Shown: positions 16,091-24,467 of the stretch, piece by piece
Numbering within the stretch: position 1 is the first letter of the stretch
How the letters are laid out: the number at the start of each line of letters is the position of its first letter
DNA from: G965216905 sp965216905
GTDB lineage: Bacteria; Actinomycetota; Acidimicrobiia; Spongiisociales; ZC4RG35
Assembly (NCBI GenBank): GCA_965216905.1
Contig: OZ244213.1
Coordinates: forward strand, 2,232,001 to 2,296,000
DNA: 64,000 nt
Reading direction: 5' to 3'
The notes under the pieces: model-generated
Told to the model about the DNA's origin: nothing
Databases searched by the model: none
Seen by the model: only the letters and a program-made list of their open reading frames with translations
Program-made: the position numbers and the translations under genes

Positions 16091-17223
16091 CCGTGCGTCC
16101 CATCGCCGCCGCCGTCCAGCGCCGCTTGGGCGAGTTGTCAATCGAGTCGCTCCACCTGCGGGGACCCGGCCCCGACCAGGTTTGTGTTCGGATCTCGGCA
16201 TGTGCGGTGTGTCACAGCGACCTCTCGTTCATCGACGGTGACTGGGCGGTCCGATTCCCCGCCGTGTGGGGACATGAAGCCTCGGGGGTGGTGACCGAGG
16301 TCGGAGCAGGTGTCGACTCGGTCCGTCCGGGGGATCGGGTCGTCGTCGGGTTGCTTCGTTCCTGTGGCGCATGTCGTCGGTGCCGGCGTGGCATGGAAGC
16401 GGTGTGCGACGAAATCCCGTCGTTGCCCGGTGGATCCCCACTCACCGACGCTCGGGGGGAACGTGTCAGTCATGGCCTCGGAACCGCCGCGTTCGCCGAA
16501 GCGGTGACCGTGCACCGGTCGCAGGTCGTGCCTCTGGCCGACGACATCGGGTTCGTCGAGGGAGCGCTCCTCGGGTGCGGCTTCCTGACCGGGGCGGGGG
16601 CGGTGTTCAACACGGCACGGGTCGAGCCGCGGAGCCACGTCGTCGTGATCGGTGCCGGTGGCGTCGGCGCAAGCATCGTGCAGGCGGCTCGGCTGGCGGA
16701 TGCCGATCGGGTGATCGCGGTCGACCCGGCCCCGGTTCAGCGGTCGGCCTCAGTGGGTTTCGGGGCGACTTCGACGGTTGATCCGCTTTCGTCAGATGCG
16801 CTCGCACACGTCCGAACGGTCACGGACGGGGCCATGGCCGACTACGTGTTCCTGGCCACCGGAGCCGGTTCGGCGTTGCCGGGGGCACTCGAGTTGCTGG
16901 CCCCCGGAGGAGCGCTGGTGCTGGTCGGCTTGCCTCCGGATGGGACCGAGCTGGTGATCGACCCCACCGCGCTGGCGGTCGCCAATCGGCGCATCCTCGG
17001 TTCGAGGATGGGATCGAGTCGGTTCTCACAGGATGTGCCCCGCCTGATCGAGCACATCCGGGCGGGCCGGCTCGACATGAGATCGATGGTCACGGCCACC
17101 TTCCCTTTCGAGCGCATCTCGGATGCCGTGGAAGGCGTCCGGGCCGGCGAAGCCATCCGCAACGTCCTCCTGTTCGGGGATGCCCGCGATGGCGGGGTGC
17201 GCGACGGCGGGGACGTGAAGTGA
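16087..17223 (+). CDS. Zinc-dependent alcohol dehydrogenase (class III-like)
   Basis: A 378-residue zinc MDR dehydrogenase. Catalytic zinc ligands are seen in ACAVCHSDLSF (Cys) and WGHEASG (His-Glu); the structural zinc loop is CGACRRCRRGMEAVC with the usual four cysteines; the Rossmann motif is VIGAGGVGASIVQAARL. The pattern of the N-terminal half resembles class III/NDMA-dependent enzymes, some of which oxidise formaldehyde adducts. As the neighbouring flavoenzymes would release C1 units, a formaldehyde or alcohol-clearing role is possible but only inferred. GTG start overlaps the previous stop; the next gene overlaps its stop in turn. Confidence 0.9.
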   Translation: MTVRPIAAAVQRRLGELSIESLHLRGPGPDQVCVRISACAVCHSDLSFIDGDWAVRFPAVWGHEASGVVTEVGAGVDSVRPGDRVVVGLLRSCGACRRCRRGMEAVCDEIPSLPGGSPLTDARGERVSHGLGTAAFAEAVTVHRSQVVPLADDIGFVEGALLGCGFLTGAGAVFNTARVEPRSHVVVIGAGGVGASIVQAARLADADRVIAVDPAPVQRSASVGFGATSTVDPLSSDALAHVRTVTDGAMADYVFLATGAGSALPGALELLAPGGALVLVGLPPDGTELVIDPTALAVANRRILGSRMGSSRFSQDVPRLIEHIRAGRLDMRSMVTATFPFERISDAVEGVRAGEAIRNVLLFGDARDGGVRDGGDVK

Positions 17224-18440
17224 AGGTCACCGATCTCGAGGTGTTCGTGGTGGGGAATCCTCCCCCCGGCTTCGGTGGGCGGTACTTCGTGTTCGTGAAG
17301 GTCTCGACCGACACGGGTGCGCACGGGTACGGCGAGGCATATGCAGCGACGGTCGGGCCGAGCGCCCTCACGGCGGTGATCGATGATGTCCACGCCCGAC
17401 ACCTGGCGGAGCGGAACCCGTTCGAGATCGAGCGCTTCTGGAGAAGGGCCTACACCGCCGGGTACAGCGGCCGGCCCGACCTCACGACCATGGCGGCGAT
17501 CAGTGCGCTCGAGATGGCATGTTGGGACATCATCGGGAAGGAGGTCGGCCGACCGGTCATGGATCTGCTCGGTGGTCGAGTTCGAGACCGTTTGCGGGCG
17601 TACACCTACCTCTACCCGGCCGAAGGCGATCGCTCGGATGTCTACCGCGACTCCGATCTCGCCGCCGAACGTGCGCTCCAAGAGGTGGACCGCGGCTTCA
17701 CGGCGGTCAAGTTCGATCCGGCAGGCCCCTACTCCAGCCATGACGGACGCCAGCCGTCGCTGGAACGGCTGGCGCTGAGCGCCCGATTCATGACATCGAT
17801 TCGGGAGGCCATCGGTGACCGCGCCGACATCCTCTTCGGAACGCATGGTCAGTTCACCGCCGCCGGAGCCATCCGGCTCGCTCGACGTCTCGAGCCCTTC
17901 GATCCGATGTGGTTGGAGGAACCGGTGCCGGCCGACGATCCGCACTCGATGGCGCGGGTGGCCGAGGCGACCAGCATCCCGATCGCCGCCGGGGAGCGAT
18001 TGGTCACCAAGCACGAGTTCGCCCGCCTTCTCCGAATCGGGGCAGCCGCGATCCTCCAGCCCAACCTGGGTCGGTGTGGTGGCCTCCTGGAGGCGAAGAA
18101 GGTGGCGGCGATCGCCGAGGTGCACGGCGCGCTCATCGCCCCGCATCTGTACTGCGGCCCCATCGTCGAGGCCGCCAACGTCCAGTTCGCAGCCGGAATC
18201 CCCAACTTCTCGATCCTGGAGACCATCCGCGTGGAAGGGGGATTTCACGACCGACTCGTCCGGGGCCGGCCCGCCCTCGACGAGGGCTCCGTCATTCCCC
18301 CCTCACGGCCCGGGCTGGGGGTGGAGCTCGACGAGGAGGTGGCCCGCGCTCATCCATATGACGGCCCGGGTCTCCACCTGGAGGTCGTGGATCTCCCCGA
18401 CCCGGATCGGACGCACGGGAGGCCGCCGGAGCCGGTTTGA
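17220..18440 (+). CDS. Enolase-superfamily (mandelate racemase/galactonate dehydratase-like) enzyme with altered ligand positions
   Basis: A 406-residue member of the mandelate-racemase group. N-terminal capping domain (KVSTDTGAHGYGEAY, AISALEMACWDIIGKEVGRPVMDLLGG in part) and TIM barrel are present. Barrel landmarks: VKFDPAG, FGTHGQFT, MWLEEPVPADD, AAGERL, LQPNLGRCGG and APHLYCGPI. Compared with galactonate dehydratase (DFHGR, QPDLSHAGG), the first metal-ligand Asp appears as Gly before THGQ and the Asp paired with the catalytic His appears as Asn; the two Glu ligands and the His remain. It may belong to a distinct subgroup, so the dehydratase label should not be taken as function. It is the third overlapping gene of the dehydrogenase operon. 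Confidence 0.88.
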   Translation: MKVTDLEVFVVGNPPPGFGGRYFVFVKVSTDTGAHGYGEAYAATVGPSALTAVIDDVHARHLAERNPFEIERFWRRAYTAGYSGRPDLTTMAAISALEMACWDIIGKEVGRPVMDLLGGRVRDRLRAYTYLYPAEGDRSDVYRDSDLAAERALQEVDRGFTAVKFDPAGPYSSHDGRQPSLERLALSARFMTSIREAIGDRADILFGTHGQFTAAGAIRLARRLEPFDPMWLEEPVPADDPHSMARVAEATSIPIAAGERLVTKHEFARLLRIGAAAILQPNLGRCGGLLEAKKVAAIAEVHGALIAPHLYCGPIVEAANVQFAAGIPNFSILETIRVEGGFHDRLVRGRPALDEGSVIPPSRPGLGVELDEEVARAHPYDGPGLHLEVVDLPDPDRTHGRPPEPV

Positions 18441-18470
18441 TCGATAACTCATATATTTGAAATATGATAC
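18437..18470 (+). promoter_or_regulatory. AT-rich promoter with dyad before ABC importer
   Basis: An AT-rich island in GC-rich surroundings: dyad TCATAT-N7-ATATGA (18449-18467) overlapping a -10-like TATGAT (18463-18468). It is the only apparent promoter between the enolase-family gene and the importer operon, so the importer can be regulated on its own. Confidence 0.5.
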
Positions 18471-18515
18471 GGTGCCCCCCTCTCAATCGGTCCCGCCGCT
18501 AGGTTGGCCGGGAGA

Positions 18516-18533
18516 TCGACCTCAAAAGGTCGA
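18516..18533 (+). promoter_or_regulatory. Inverted repeat in importer leader
   Basis: TCGACCT-CAAA-AGGTCGA, a perfect 7-bp stem with four-base loop, 20 bases before the ATG at 18554. It could be an operator or a small leader hairpin near the ribosome site (GGGAGAGAG). Confidence 0.45.
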
Positions 18534-18553
18534 CCGGCATTGGGAGAGAGACA

Positions 18554-20293
18554 ATGAATTGGAAACTTCTCGATCGGGCGCGTCGCTCAGTGAGCAACCC
18601 CGTTCAGCTCGACGTCCTGGAATCGTATGTCGCCGGCAGCATCAGCCGTCGCAACTTCCTCAAGCGTGGCTCCATCGTGGGACTGTCGCTGCCTTTCATG
18701 GGCGCGGTGATCGCGGCATGTGGAGACGGTGGGTCCGAAGGAACGACCGGTACCGGCGGCGCCGGTGAGGGGACGCAAGCACCTGCCGGCACGGAGGCTC
18801 CCGCCGGCACCACCGCCGGCCAAGAGGGCGGAATCCTCCGGATCTCGACGGTGACCCCGGCGAGCCCGCTGGATCCGGTGCTCATGCAGGACTTGGCCAG
18901 CTACGGCGTGGTCTTCCAGTCCTTCGAGCACCTGGTGAGTTTCGACGCCGACGGCAATCTCGCCCCGGGTCTCGCCGAGTCCTGGGAGTCCAACGACGAC
19001 GGCACCGTGTGGACCTTCAACCTCGCCCAGGGCGTCAAGTGGCAGGATGGATCGGACTTCTCGTCGGCCGACGTGGCCGCCACCTTCGATCGCATGGTCG
19101 AGGTGGGCAACTCGGCCCTGCAGGGCGTCATCGCCGCCGGGTCCGTCGATTCGAGCGACCCCAACGTGGCGGTGGTCACGCTCGAGGGTCCCAACGGGAA
19201 TCTCCCGGCGCTGGTGTCCAACTACAACGCCCAATCGCCGATCACGCCCGTCGCCTACGAACCGGGTACGACGCTGGATGCATCGCCCAACGGAACCGGA
19301 CCGTGGAAGCTCGTCAGCTACGACCCGGCCACCAAGGCCGTCTTCGAGCGCAACCCCGATTGGCGGGGTGGCTCCACTCCGTTGGATGGCGTCGAGTTCC
19401 AGTTCTTCGATGACATCGGCACCCAGATCACGGCGGTGCAGGGTGGCTCGGTCGATGCGATCGTGCAGTTCCAGGTCATCGGTGCGGATGCGCTCTTCAA
19501 CAACGACAACTTCGTCGTCAAGGACATCGAGGCGGCCACCCACCGACAGGTGTGGATGCGGGTCGACCAGGGTCAGTTCGCCGACAAGCGAGTCCGTCAA
19601 GCCCTGGCGCTCACGTTCAACCGCCAGCAACTGATCGACACCTTGTGGCGGGGTCGTGCCGTCATCGGGAACGACCATGTGATCGCACCGTTCCTCCCAT
19701 TCTTCGACGAGTCGCTGGAACAGCGGGAGCGCAACCCCGAGCAGGCCAAGCAGCTGCTGGCCGACGCCGGGTTCCCCGACGGGCTGACCGCCACCCTGAA
19801 CTGTGGAGAGCTACAGGAGATCCCGCAGCTCGCCCAGCTCATCCAGGCCGGCGCCGCCGAGGGCGGGTTCAACCTCGAGATCAACGTCGAGGGGCTCGAC
19901 ACCTTCTACGGCAACCAGTGGTGCCCGAGTGCCGATGGCGGTGGACCGACCGACCCGCCGTGCGTGAATGCCGCCGAGCTCGGCATCGTGGACTACGGCC
20001 ACCGGCCAGTGCCGGACGTATACCTGAATGCCGCACTGTCCACCGGAGGCGTGTGGAACTCCTCGCAGTTCGCCAACTCCGAGTTCGACGGTGCATTCGG
20101 CGAGTATCAGGCCGCCGTCGGTGTCGATGAGCAGAAGGCTGCGGCCGGAAAGCTCCAACGCATCCTGAACGACGAGGTGCCGGTCGGGTTGCCGTACTTC
20201 TACAACTACCTGTACGGCCACTCCAACGAGTTCCAGAACGTGTTCGTGTCGGCGCTGGGTCATCCCAACCTCGCCCAGGCATCACGAGTCTGA
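18554..20293 (+). CDS. Dpp/Opp-type ABC transporter substrate-binding lipoprotein (SBP family 5)
   Basis: A 579-residue extracellular solute-binding lipoprotein. A long N-terminus leads to a twin-arginine motif SRRNFLKRG (31-39), a hydrophobic core and a lipobox IAAC with Cys56; a Gly/Thr/Ala linker follows. The mature part has family 5 signatures: LAPGLAESWESNDDGTVWTFNL, the GVKWQDGSDFSSADV region, NGTGPWKLVSYDP and VRQALALTFNRQQLI. Family 5 proteins bind peptides, nickel, opines and other amino compounds. It is the first gene of the importer operon; a 164-base gap with a strong hairpin separates it from the permeases. Ligand unknown; the island suggests an N-methylated amine or proline-type peptide. 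Confidence 0.94.
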   Translation: MNWKLLDRARRSVSNPVQLDVLESYVAGSISRRNFLKRGSIVGLSLPFMGAVIAACGDGGSEGTTGTGGAGEGTQAPAGTEAPAGTTAGQEGGILRISTVTPASPLDPVLMQDLASYGVVFQSFEHLVSFDADGNLAPGLAESWESNDDGTVWTFNLAQGVKWQDGSDFSSADVAATFDRMVEVGNSALQGVIAAGSVDSSDPNVAVVTLEGPNGNLPALVSNYNAQSPITPVAYEPGTTLDASPNGTGPWKLVSYDPATKAVFERNPDWRGGSTPLDGVEFQFFDDIGTQITAVQGGSVDAIVQFQVIGADALFNNDNFVVKDIEAATHRQVWMRVDQGQFADKRVRQALALTFNRQQLIDTLWRGRAVIGNDHVIAPFLPFFDESLEQRERNPEQAKQLLADAGFPDGLTATLNCGELQEIPQLAQLIQAGAAEGGFNLEINVEGLDTFYGNQWCPSADGGGPTDPPCVNAAELGIVDYGHRPVPDVYLNAALSTGGVWNSSQFANSEFDGAFGEYQAAVGVDEQKAAAGKLQRILNDEVPVGLPYFYNYLYGHSNEFQNVFVSALGHPNLAQASRV

Positions 20294-20311
20294 GGAGAGA
20301 GAGCGCGATCG

Positions 20312-20343
20312 GGTCGTGGCGCCGGGAGACCGGCGTCACGACC
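20312..20343 (+). promoter_or_regulatory. Intercistronic stem-loop between binding protein and permease genes
   Basis: 14-bp stem (GGTCGTGGCGCCGG against CCGGCGTCACGACC, one G-U pair) closed by a GAGA tetraloop of the GNRA type, starting 18 bases after the binding-protein stop. There is no U-tract, so it looks like a processing or stabilising element that favours the upstream cistron. The rest of 20294-20457 shows no gene. Confidence 0.7.
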
Positions 20344-20457
20344 GGACGCCGACGATCGTCGGGAGCCGGTCGGAGGTGGAGACGAGTCGGAGGAAGACAG
20401 ATCGACGACGAGGGTTCCGGGACGACGACTGGAGAGCGCAAACGTGGGTGACGAGAC

Positions 20458-21411
20458 ATGATCCGGTTCGCAATCAGACGGCTGGCCACGTCGCTGATCA
20501 CCCTGTGGCTGCTGGTTACCATCGTGTTCACGATCGTCAACGTGCTCCCGGACGACCCCGGTCGTCGGATCGCTGGTCCGTTCGCCCCCCAGGAGACGGT
20601 CGACCTCATCAACGAGCGTATCGGTGCCAACGACCCGCTGGGCACCCAGTACGTCCGGCTGCTCCGGAACACTGCGACCTTCGATTTCGGTAACTCGTTC
20701 GCACTCGATCGACCCGTCAGCGACATCTTGTGGCCGGCCGTGGGCCGCTCATCGAAGCTGGTGGCGCTCGGGTTGCTGCTCACCATCCCGTTGAGCATCG
20801 CCGCCGGAGTGTTCGCCGCTCGACGGCGGAACACGGCCGTCGACAGCGCCATCGTGACGTTGGGTCTGGCCAGTTCTTCGATCCCCGAGTTCGTGTCCGG
20901 CGCCATCCTCCAGTTCCTCATCGGGGTCAACCTCGGTCTGTTGCCGGCACTGGCCACCATCCCCTCCGATGCCGGCTTCTTCACACAGATCCGGTTTCTC
21001 CTGCTTCCGGCCATTGCGCTGGTGGTCGTGTACTTCGGCTACATCGCCCGGATGACCCGAGCCGGGACCATTCAGGCGCTGGCCTCCGATTACACCCGGA
21101 CGGCAACCATGAAGGGGCTGAGTCGCCGTACGGTCACGTGGAAGCACGTGCTGCGGAATGCGCTCCAGCCGACGGTGGCCGTCGTGGGTGTCCAGGTCGG
21201 GTACCTGTTCGGAGGGCTGATCGGGCTCGAGGTCATCTTCAACTATCCGGGTCTCGGCCGGATGATCTTCACCGCCGCCAACGACAAGGACTTCCCGCTC
21301 CTCACGGCCGGTGTGATTCTCGTCGGCATCGTGTACATGGTCTTCACACTGCTGGCCGATCTGATGATCGCCTGGATGAATCCCAGAGCCCGATTGGAGG
21401 CGAGGTCCTGA
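20458..21411 (+). CDS. ABC transporter permease (DppB-like)
   Basis: A 317-residue inner-membrane permease. It opens with MIRFAIRRLATSLITLWLLVTIVF, the usual first transmembrane segment of DppB/OppB, has a periplasmic loop (residues about 40-95) and about six hydrophobic segments. The EAA coupling motif is seen in ASDYTRTATMKGLSRRTVTWKHVLRNA (in part), which docks on the ATPase. Full length. Its stop overlaps the dppC start (TGATG). It works with the neighbouring permease, fused ATPase and binding lipoprotein as one importer. Confidence 0.93.
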   Translation: MIRFAIRRLATSLITLWLLVTIVFTIVNVLPDDPGRRIAGPFAPQETVDLINERIGANDPLGTQYVRLLRNTATFDFGNSFALDRPVSDILWPAVGRSSKLVALGLLLTIPLSIAAGVFAARRRNTAVDSAIVTLGLASSSIPEFVSGAILQFLIGVNLGLLPALATIPSDAGFFTQIRFLLLPAIALVVVYFGYIARMTRAGTIQALASDYTRTATMKGLSRRTVTWKHVLRNALQPTVAVVGVQVGYLFGGLIGLEVIFNYPGLGRMIFTAANDKDFPLLTAGVILVGIVYMVFTLLADLMIAWMNPRARLEARS

Positions 21412-22346
21412 TGAGCGACCAACCCGATGTGACCACCGGAGACGTCGTTCTCACGCCCGAAGAACCGCCCCTGGACGATGGAGCAGGCGACCGGGAGCCC
21501 CTCCCGCCGTCAGAGCGGGCCCAGGCCCGCCGGGAGCGGCTCCGGCTGCTGCTGAAGCGACCGGGGTTTCTGGTGGGCTCGATCATCCTCGTGTTCTGGA
21601 TCGCCTGTGCGGCGTTCGGCAAGGCGATCGCCCCGTTCGACCCGATCAACGACTTCAACATTCCTTTGGCGCGGCCGGGTGCATCGCACTTGTTCGGCAC
21701 GGATCAGCTGGGTCGAGACGTCCTGTCCCGGGTGATCGTGGGCGCACGAGACGTCCTCATCGCCGCCCCGGTGGCGGCCGTGCTGAGCGTCGTCTTCGGG
21801 ACGCTGTTGGGACTCATCATGGGGTACTACCGCGGGTGGATCGACGAGGTGTTGAGTCGGATCATCGAGGCGTTCCTCTCCATCCCGGTCATCTTGGTGG
21901 CGCTGGTCGTGATCGCTGCGCTGGGAAGCTCGACGCCGGTCGTCATCGGAACGGTGGCGACGCTCTTCACCCCGGTGGTGACCAGAACGGTGCGAGCCGC
22001 GGTCCTCTCGGAGGCCCAGTTGGACTACGTGACTTCGGCACGGCTGCGCGGTGAGTCGGATTGGTTCATCATGCTGAGAGAGATCTTCCCGAACATCACC
22101 GGCTCGGTCATCGTGGAGCTGACGGTCCGAATCGGATATGCCGTCTTCTCGATCGCAACCCTGACCTTCCTCGGTGCCGGAATCCAGCCCCCCTCTCCGG
22201 ACTGGGGCCTGCAGATCTCGGACACGTACTCGCTGATCCAGGCCGGCCAGTGGTGGCCGACGATCTTCCCGGCGCTGGCGATCGCCAGCCTGGTGATCGG
22301 AGCGAATCTGGTCGCCGATTCCATCGAGGCGGTGAACGCATCATGA
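21411..22346 (+). CDS. ABC transporter permease (DppC-like)
   Basis: A 311-residue permease with a cytoplasmic N-terminal extension of about 50 polar residues (PEEPPLDDGAGDREPLPPSE), then the OppC-N segment (KRPGFLVGSIILVFWIACAAF) and LFGTDQLGRDVLSRVIVGAR, the diagnostic DppC/OppC block. The EAA motif lies in VTSARLRGESDWFIMLREIFPN, in part. About six transmembrane segments. The ATG at 21411 overlaps the dppB stop; a much longer open frame upstream is out of context. Its own stop overlaps the ATPase start. Confidence 0.93.
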   Translation: MSDQPDVTTGDVVLTPEEPPLDDGAGDREPLPPSERAQARRERLRLLLKRPGFLVGSIILVFWIACAAFGKAIAPFDPINDFNIPLARPGASHLFGTDQLGRDVLSRVIVGARDVLIAAPVAAVLSVVFGTLLGLIMGYYRGWIDEVLSRIIEAFLSIPVILVALVVIAALGSSTPVVIGTVATLFTPVVTRTVRAAVLSEAQLDYVTSARLRGESDWFIMLREIFPNITGSVIVELTVRIGYAVFSIATLTFLGAGIQPPSPDWGLQISDTYSLIQAGQWWPTIFPALAIASLVIGANLVADSIEAVNAS

Positions 22347-24433
22347 CGACCACCCAACCGGTCCCCGACACCCAGACGGCGGCATTGGCGGTCGAGGATC
22401 TCGAACTGGCGTATGTCGTGCGGGGCATCCCCCGCGAGGTGCTGCGTGGAGTGAACTTCCAGATCCGTCCCGGCGAGGCCTATGGACTGGTCGGTGAGTC
22501 CGGATGTGGGAAGAGCACCACCGCCTATGCGGCGGTTCGGTATCTGCCACCCAATGGGCGGATCACCGGAGGACGAGTGCTCGCCGACGGACAGGACGTC
22601 ACGCTCATGTCCCAGAAGGAGCTGCGAGCTTTCCGGGCCACGAAGGTGTCCATGGTCTACCAGGACCCGGGTGCCGCCCTCAATCCGGCATTGCGAATCG
22701 GCCCCCAGGTGGCCGAAGCTTTCACGGTCCAGGGAATCGCCAAGGACGAGGCCGAGGATCGGGCATTGGACGCGCTGAATCGGGTCCGGATCGCCGATCC
22801 GACGCGGGTCTTGCAGCGATTCCCCCACCAACTCTCGGGAGGCATGCAGCAGCGGGTGGTCATCGCGATGGCACTGGCCAGCGATCCGCGTCTCCTGATT
22901 CTGGATGAGCCGACCACCGGCCTCGACGCCACCGTCGAGGCCGAGGTGCTCGATCTGGTGCGCGGCCTCCGGGAGGACCTCGATGCTTCGATCCTCCTGA
23001 TCGCCCACAACCTCGGGGTGATCCGGTCGATGTGTGACCGGGTGGGTGTGATGTACGCCGGCAAGGTCGTGGAGGAGGGGAACGCCGTCGAGGTGTTCGA
23101 CAACCCCCAGCACCCTTACACGGTTGGCCTGCTCCAGTGTCTGCCCCGTCACGGAGTCCGCAAGACCGAACGGGCCCTCTTCACCATCCCAGGAACCCTC
23201 CCGTCGATCGGGACGCCGCTCCCGACGTGCGTGTTCGTGGACCGATGCGTGCTGGCAACCGATCTCTGCCGAACCGAGGCCCCACCGCGAGTACAGCTGG
23301 CGCCCGGCCATTTCACGCTCTGCCATCACGTCGACCGGCTCAACGAGATACCGGAGCCACCACCGGATGATTCGGATTGGACGCTCGATCACGAGGTGGT
23401 CATCGAGCTGAACGACGTCTCCAAGACGTTCCACCAGCATGGGGTGAGTGTTCCGGCCCTGGTCGGGATCGACCTGAAGATGGAGAACGGGGAGACCTTG
23501 GGTCTCGTCGGTGAATCCGGGTCGGGAAAGAGCACCCTGGCGAAGGCGATCCTCGGTATTCACGCTCCCGACGACGGGAGCACCATCCGGCTCGACGGTC
23601 AGTCGCTGGCCGCCAGGGCGGCGGAGCGGACCCCCGACGAGATGGGCGCCATGCAGATGGTGTTTCAGAACCCCGACTCGGCGCTCAATCGAATGTGGAG
23701 CGTCCGGCGCATTCTCACCCGCACGATCGTCAAGCTGACCGGAGCAACCAAGGACGAAGCGAACACCCGGGCGGAGGCGCTCGCCTCGGCACTTCGCCTC
23801 ACGCCCCGCCATCTCGACATGCGCCCCCGGCAGCTGTCCGGTGGTTTGAAGCAGCGGGTCGCCATCGCCCGTGCCTTCGCCGGGGACCCTCGAGTCGTCG
23901 TCTGCGATGAGCCGACCAGCGCGCTCGACGTGTCGGTTCAGGCCGCCATCCTGAACCTGCTGGCCGAGCTTCAGACCGACCAGTCGACCAGCTACCTCTT
24001 CATCACCCACGACCTCGGGGTGGTCCGCTACCTGGCCGACCGGATCGCGGTGATGTATGTGGGCCGGATGATGGAGGTCGGCACCACCGACCACATCTTC
24101 AAGGGCCCGCATCATCCGTACACCGAAGCGCTGCTGTCGGCCGTGCCGACCGTGGACGGCTCACCGCGCACCCGCATCCGTCTCGGTGGCGAGATACCGA
24201 GCCCGGCCGATCCGCCGCCCGGTTGTGTGTTCCACACCCGTTGCCATCGCTTCATCGAGGGGACATGCGACGTCGAAGAGCCCCCGATGGTCGAGGTCGA
24301 GCCCGGACACCGGATGAAGTGTCATATCCCGATCGAGGAGCTGCGCCGGATGCAGGCCGAAGACGGAACGCTCGACTTCCAGGTGACCGACGAACCGGTG
24401 GCCGAGGTCGTCGGCGGCGACCAGCCGGCCTGA
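22343..24433 (+). CDS. Fused dipeptide-type ABC ATPase (DppD-DppF)
   Basis: A 696-residue protein with two complete ABC ATPase domains in tandem. Domain 1: Walker A GESGCGKST, signature LSGGMQQR, Walker B LLILDEPTTGLD. Domain 2 (from about residue 350): GESGSGKST, LSGGLKQR, VVVCDEPTSALD. Each half ends with an OppC/DppC-type C-terminal Cys region (CVFVDRCVLATDLCRTEAPP and CVFHTRCHRFIEGTCDVEEPP), as in separate DppD and DppF, where cysteines can hold a 4Fe-4S cluster. One gene replaces the usual two, which fixes a 1:1 ratio. The ATG at 22343 overlaps the permease stop. Last gene of the importer operon. Confidence 0.95.
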   Translation: MTTTQPVPDTQTAALAVEDLELAYVVRGIPREVLRGVNFQIRPGEAYGLVGESGCGKSTTAYAAVRYLPPNGRITGGRVLADGQDVTLMSQKELRAFRATKVSMVYQDPGAALNPALRIGPQVAEAFTVQGIAKDEAEDRALDALNRVRIADPTRVLQRFPHQLSGGMQQRVVIAMALASDPRLLILDEPTTGLDATVEAEVLDLVRGLREDLDASILLIAHNLGVIRSMCDRVGVMYAGKVVEEGNAVEVFDNPQHPYTVGLLQCLPRHGVRKTERALFTIPGTLPSIGTPLPTCVFVDRCVLATDLCRTEAPPRVQLAPGHFTLCHHVDRLNEIPEPPPDDSDWTLDHEVVIELNDVSKTFHQHGVSVPALVGIDLKMENGETLGLVGESGSGKSTLAKAILGIHAPDDGSTIRLDGQSLAARAAERTPDEMGAMQMVFQNPDSALNRMWSVRRILTRTIVKLTGATKDEANTRAEALASALRLTPRHLDMRPRQLSGGLKQRVAIARAFAGDPRVVVCDEPTSALDVSVQAAILNLLAELQTDQSTSYLFITHDLGVVRYLADRIAVMYVGRMMEVGTTDHIFKGPHHPYTEALLSAVPTVDGSPRTRIRLGGEIPSPADPPPGCVFHTRCHRFIEGTCDVEEPPMVEVEPGHRMKCHIPIEELRRMQAEDGTLDFQVTDEPVAEVVGGDQPA

Positions 24434-24449
24434 GTCCGACCGCGGGCAG

Positions 24450-24467
24450 CGGCCCGATCAGGGGCCG
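24450..24467. terminator. Hairpin between convergent stops
   Basis: CGGCCC-GATCAG-GGGCCG fills the 34-base gap between the ATPase stop (24433) and the amidohydrolase stop (24468). A two-way termination structure is possible; there is no U-tract. Confidence 0.4.

Noticed and set aside
22025..24115. Long antisense open frame (about 696 codons) opposite the permease and ATPase genes
   Set aside because: It is the complement of well-supported ABC transporter genes; long antisense frames are expected from high-GC codon bias and the translation has no family features.
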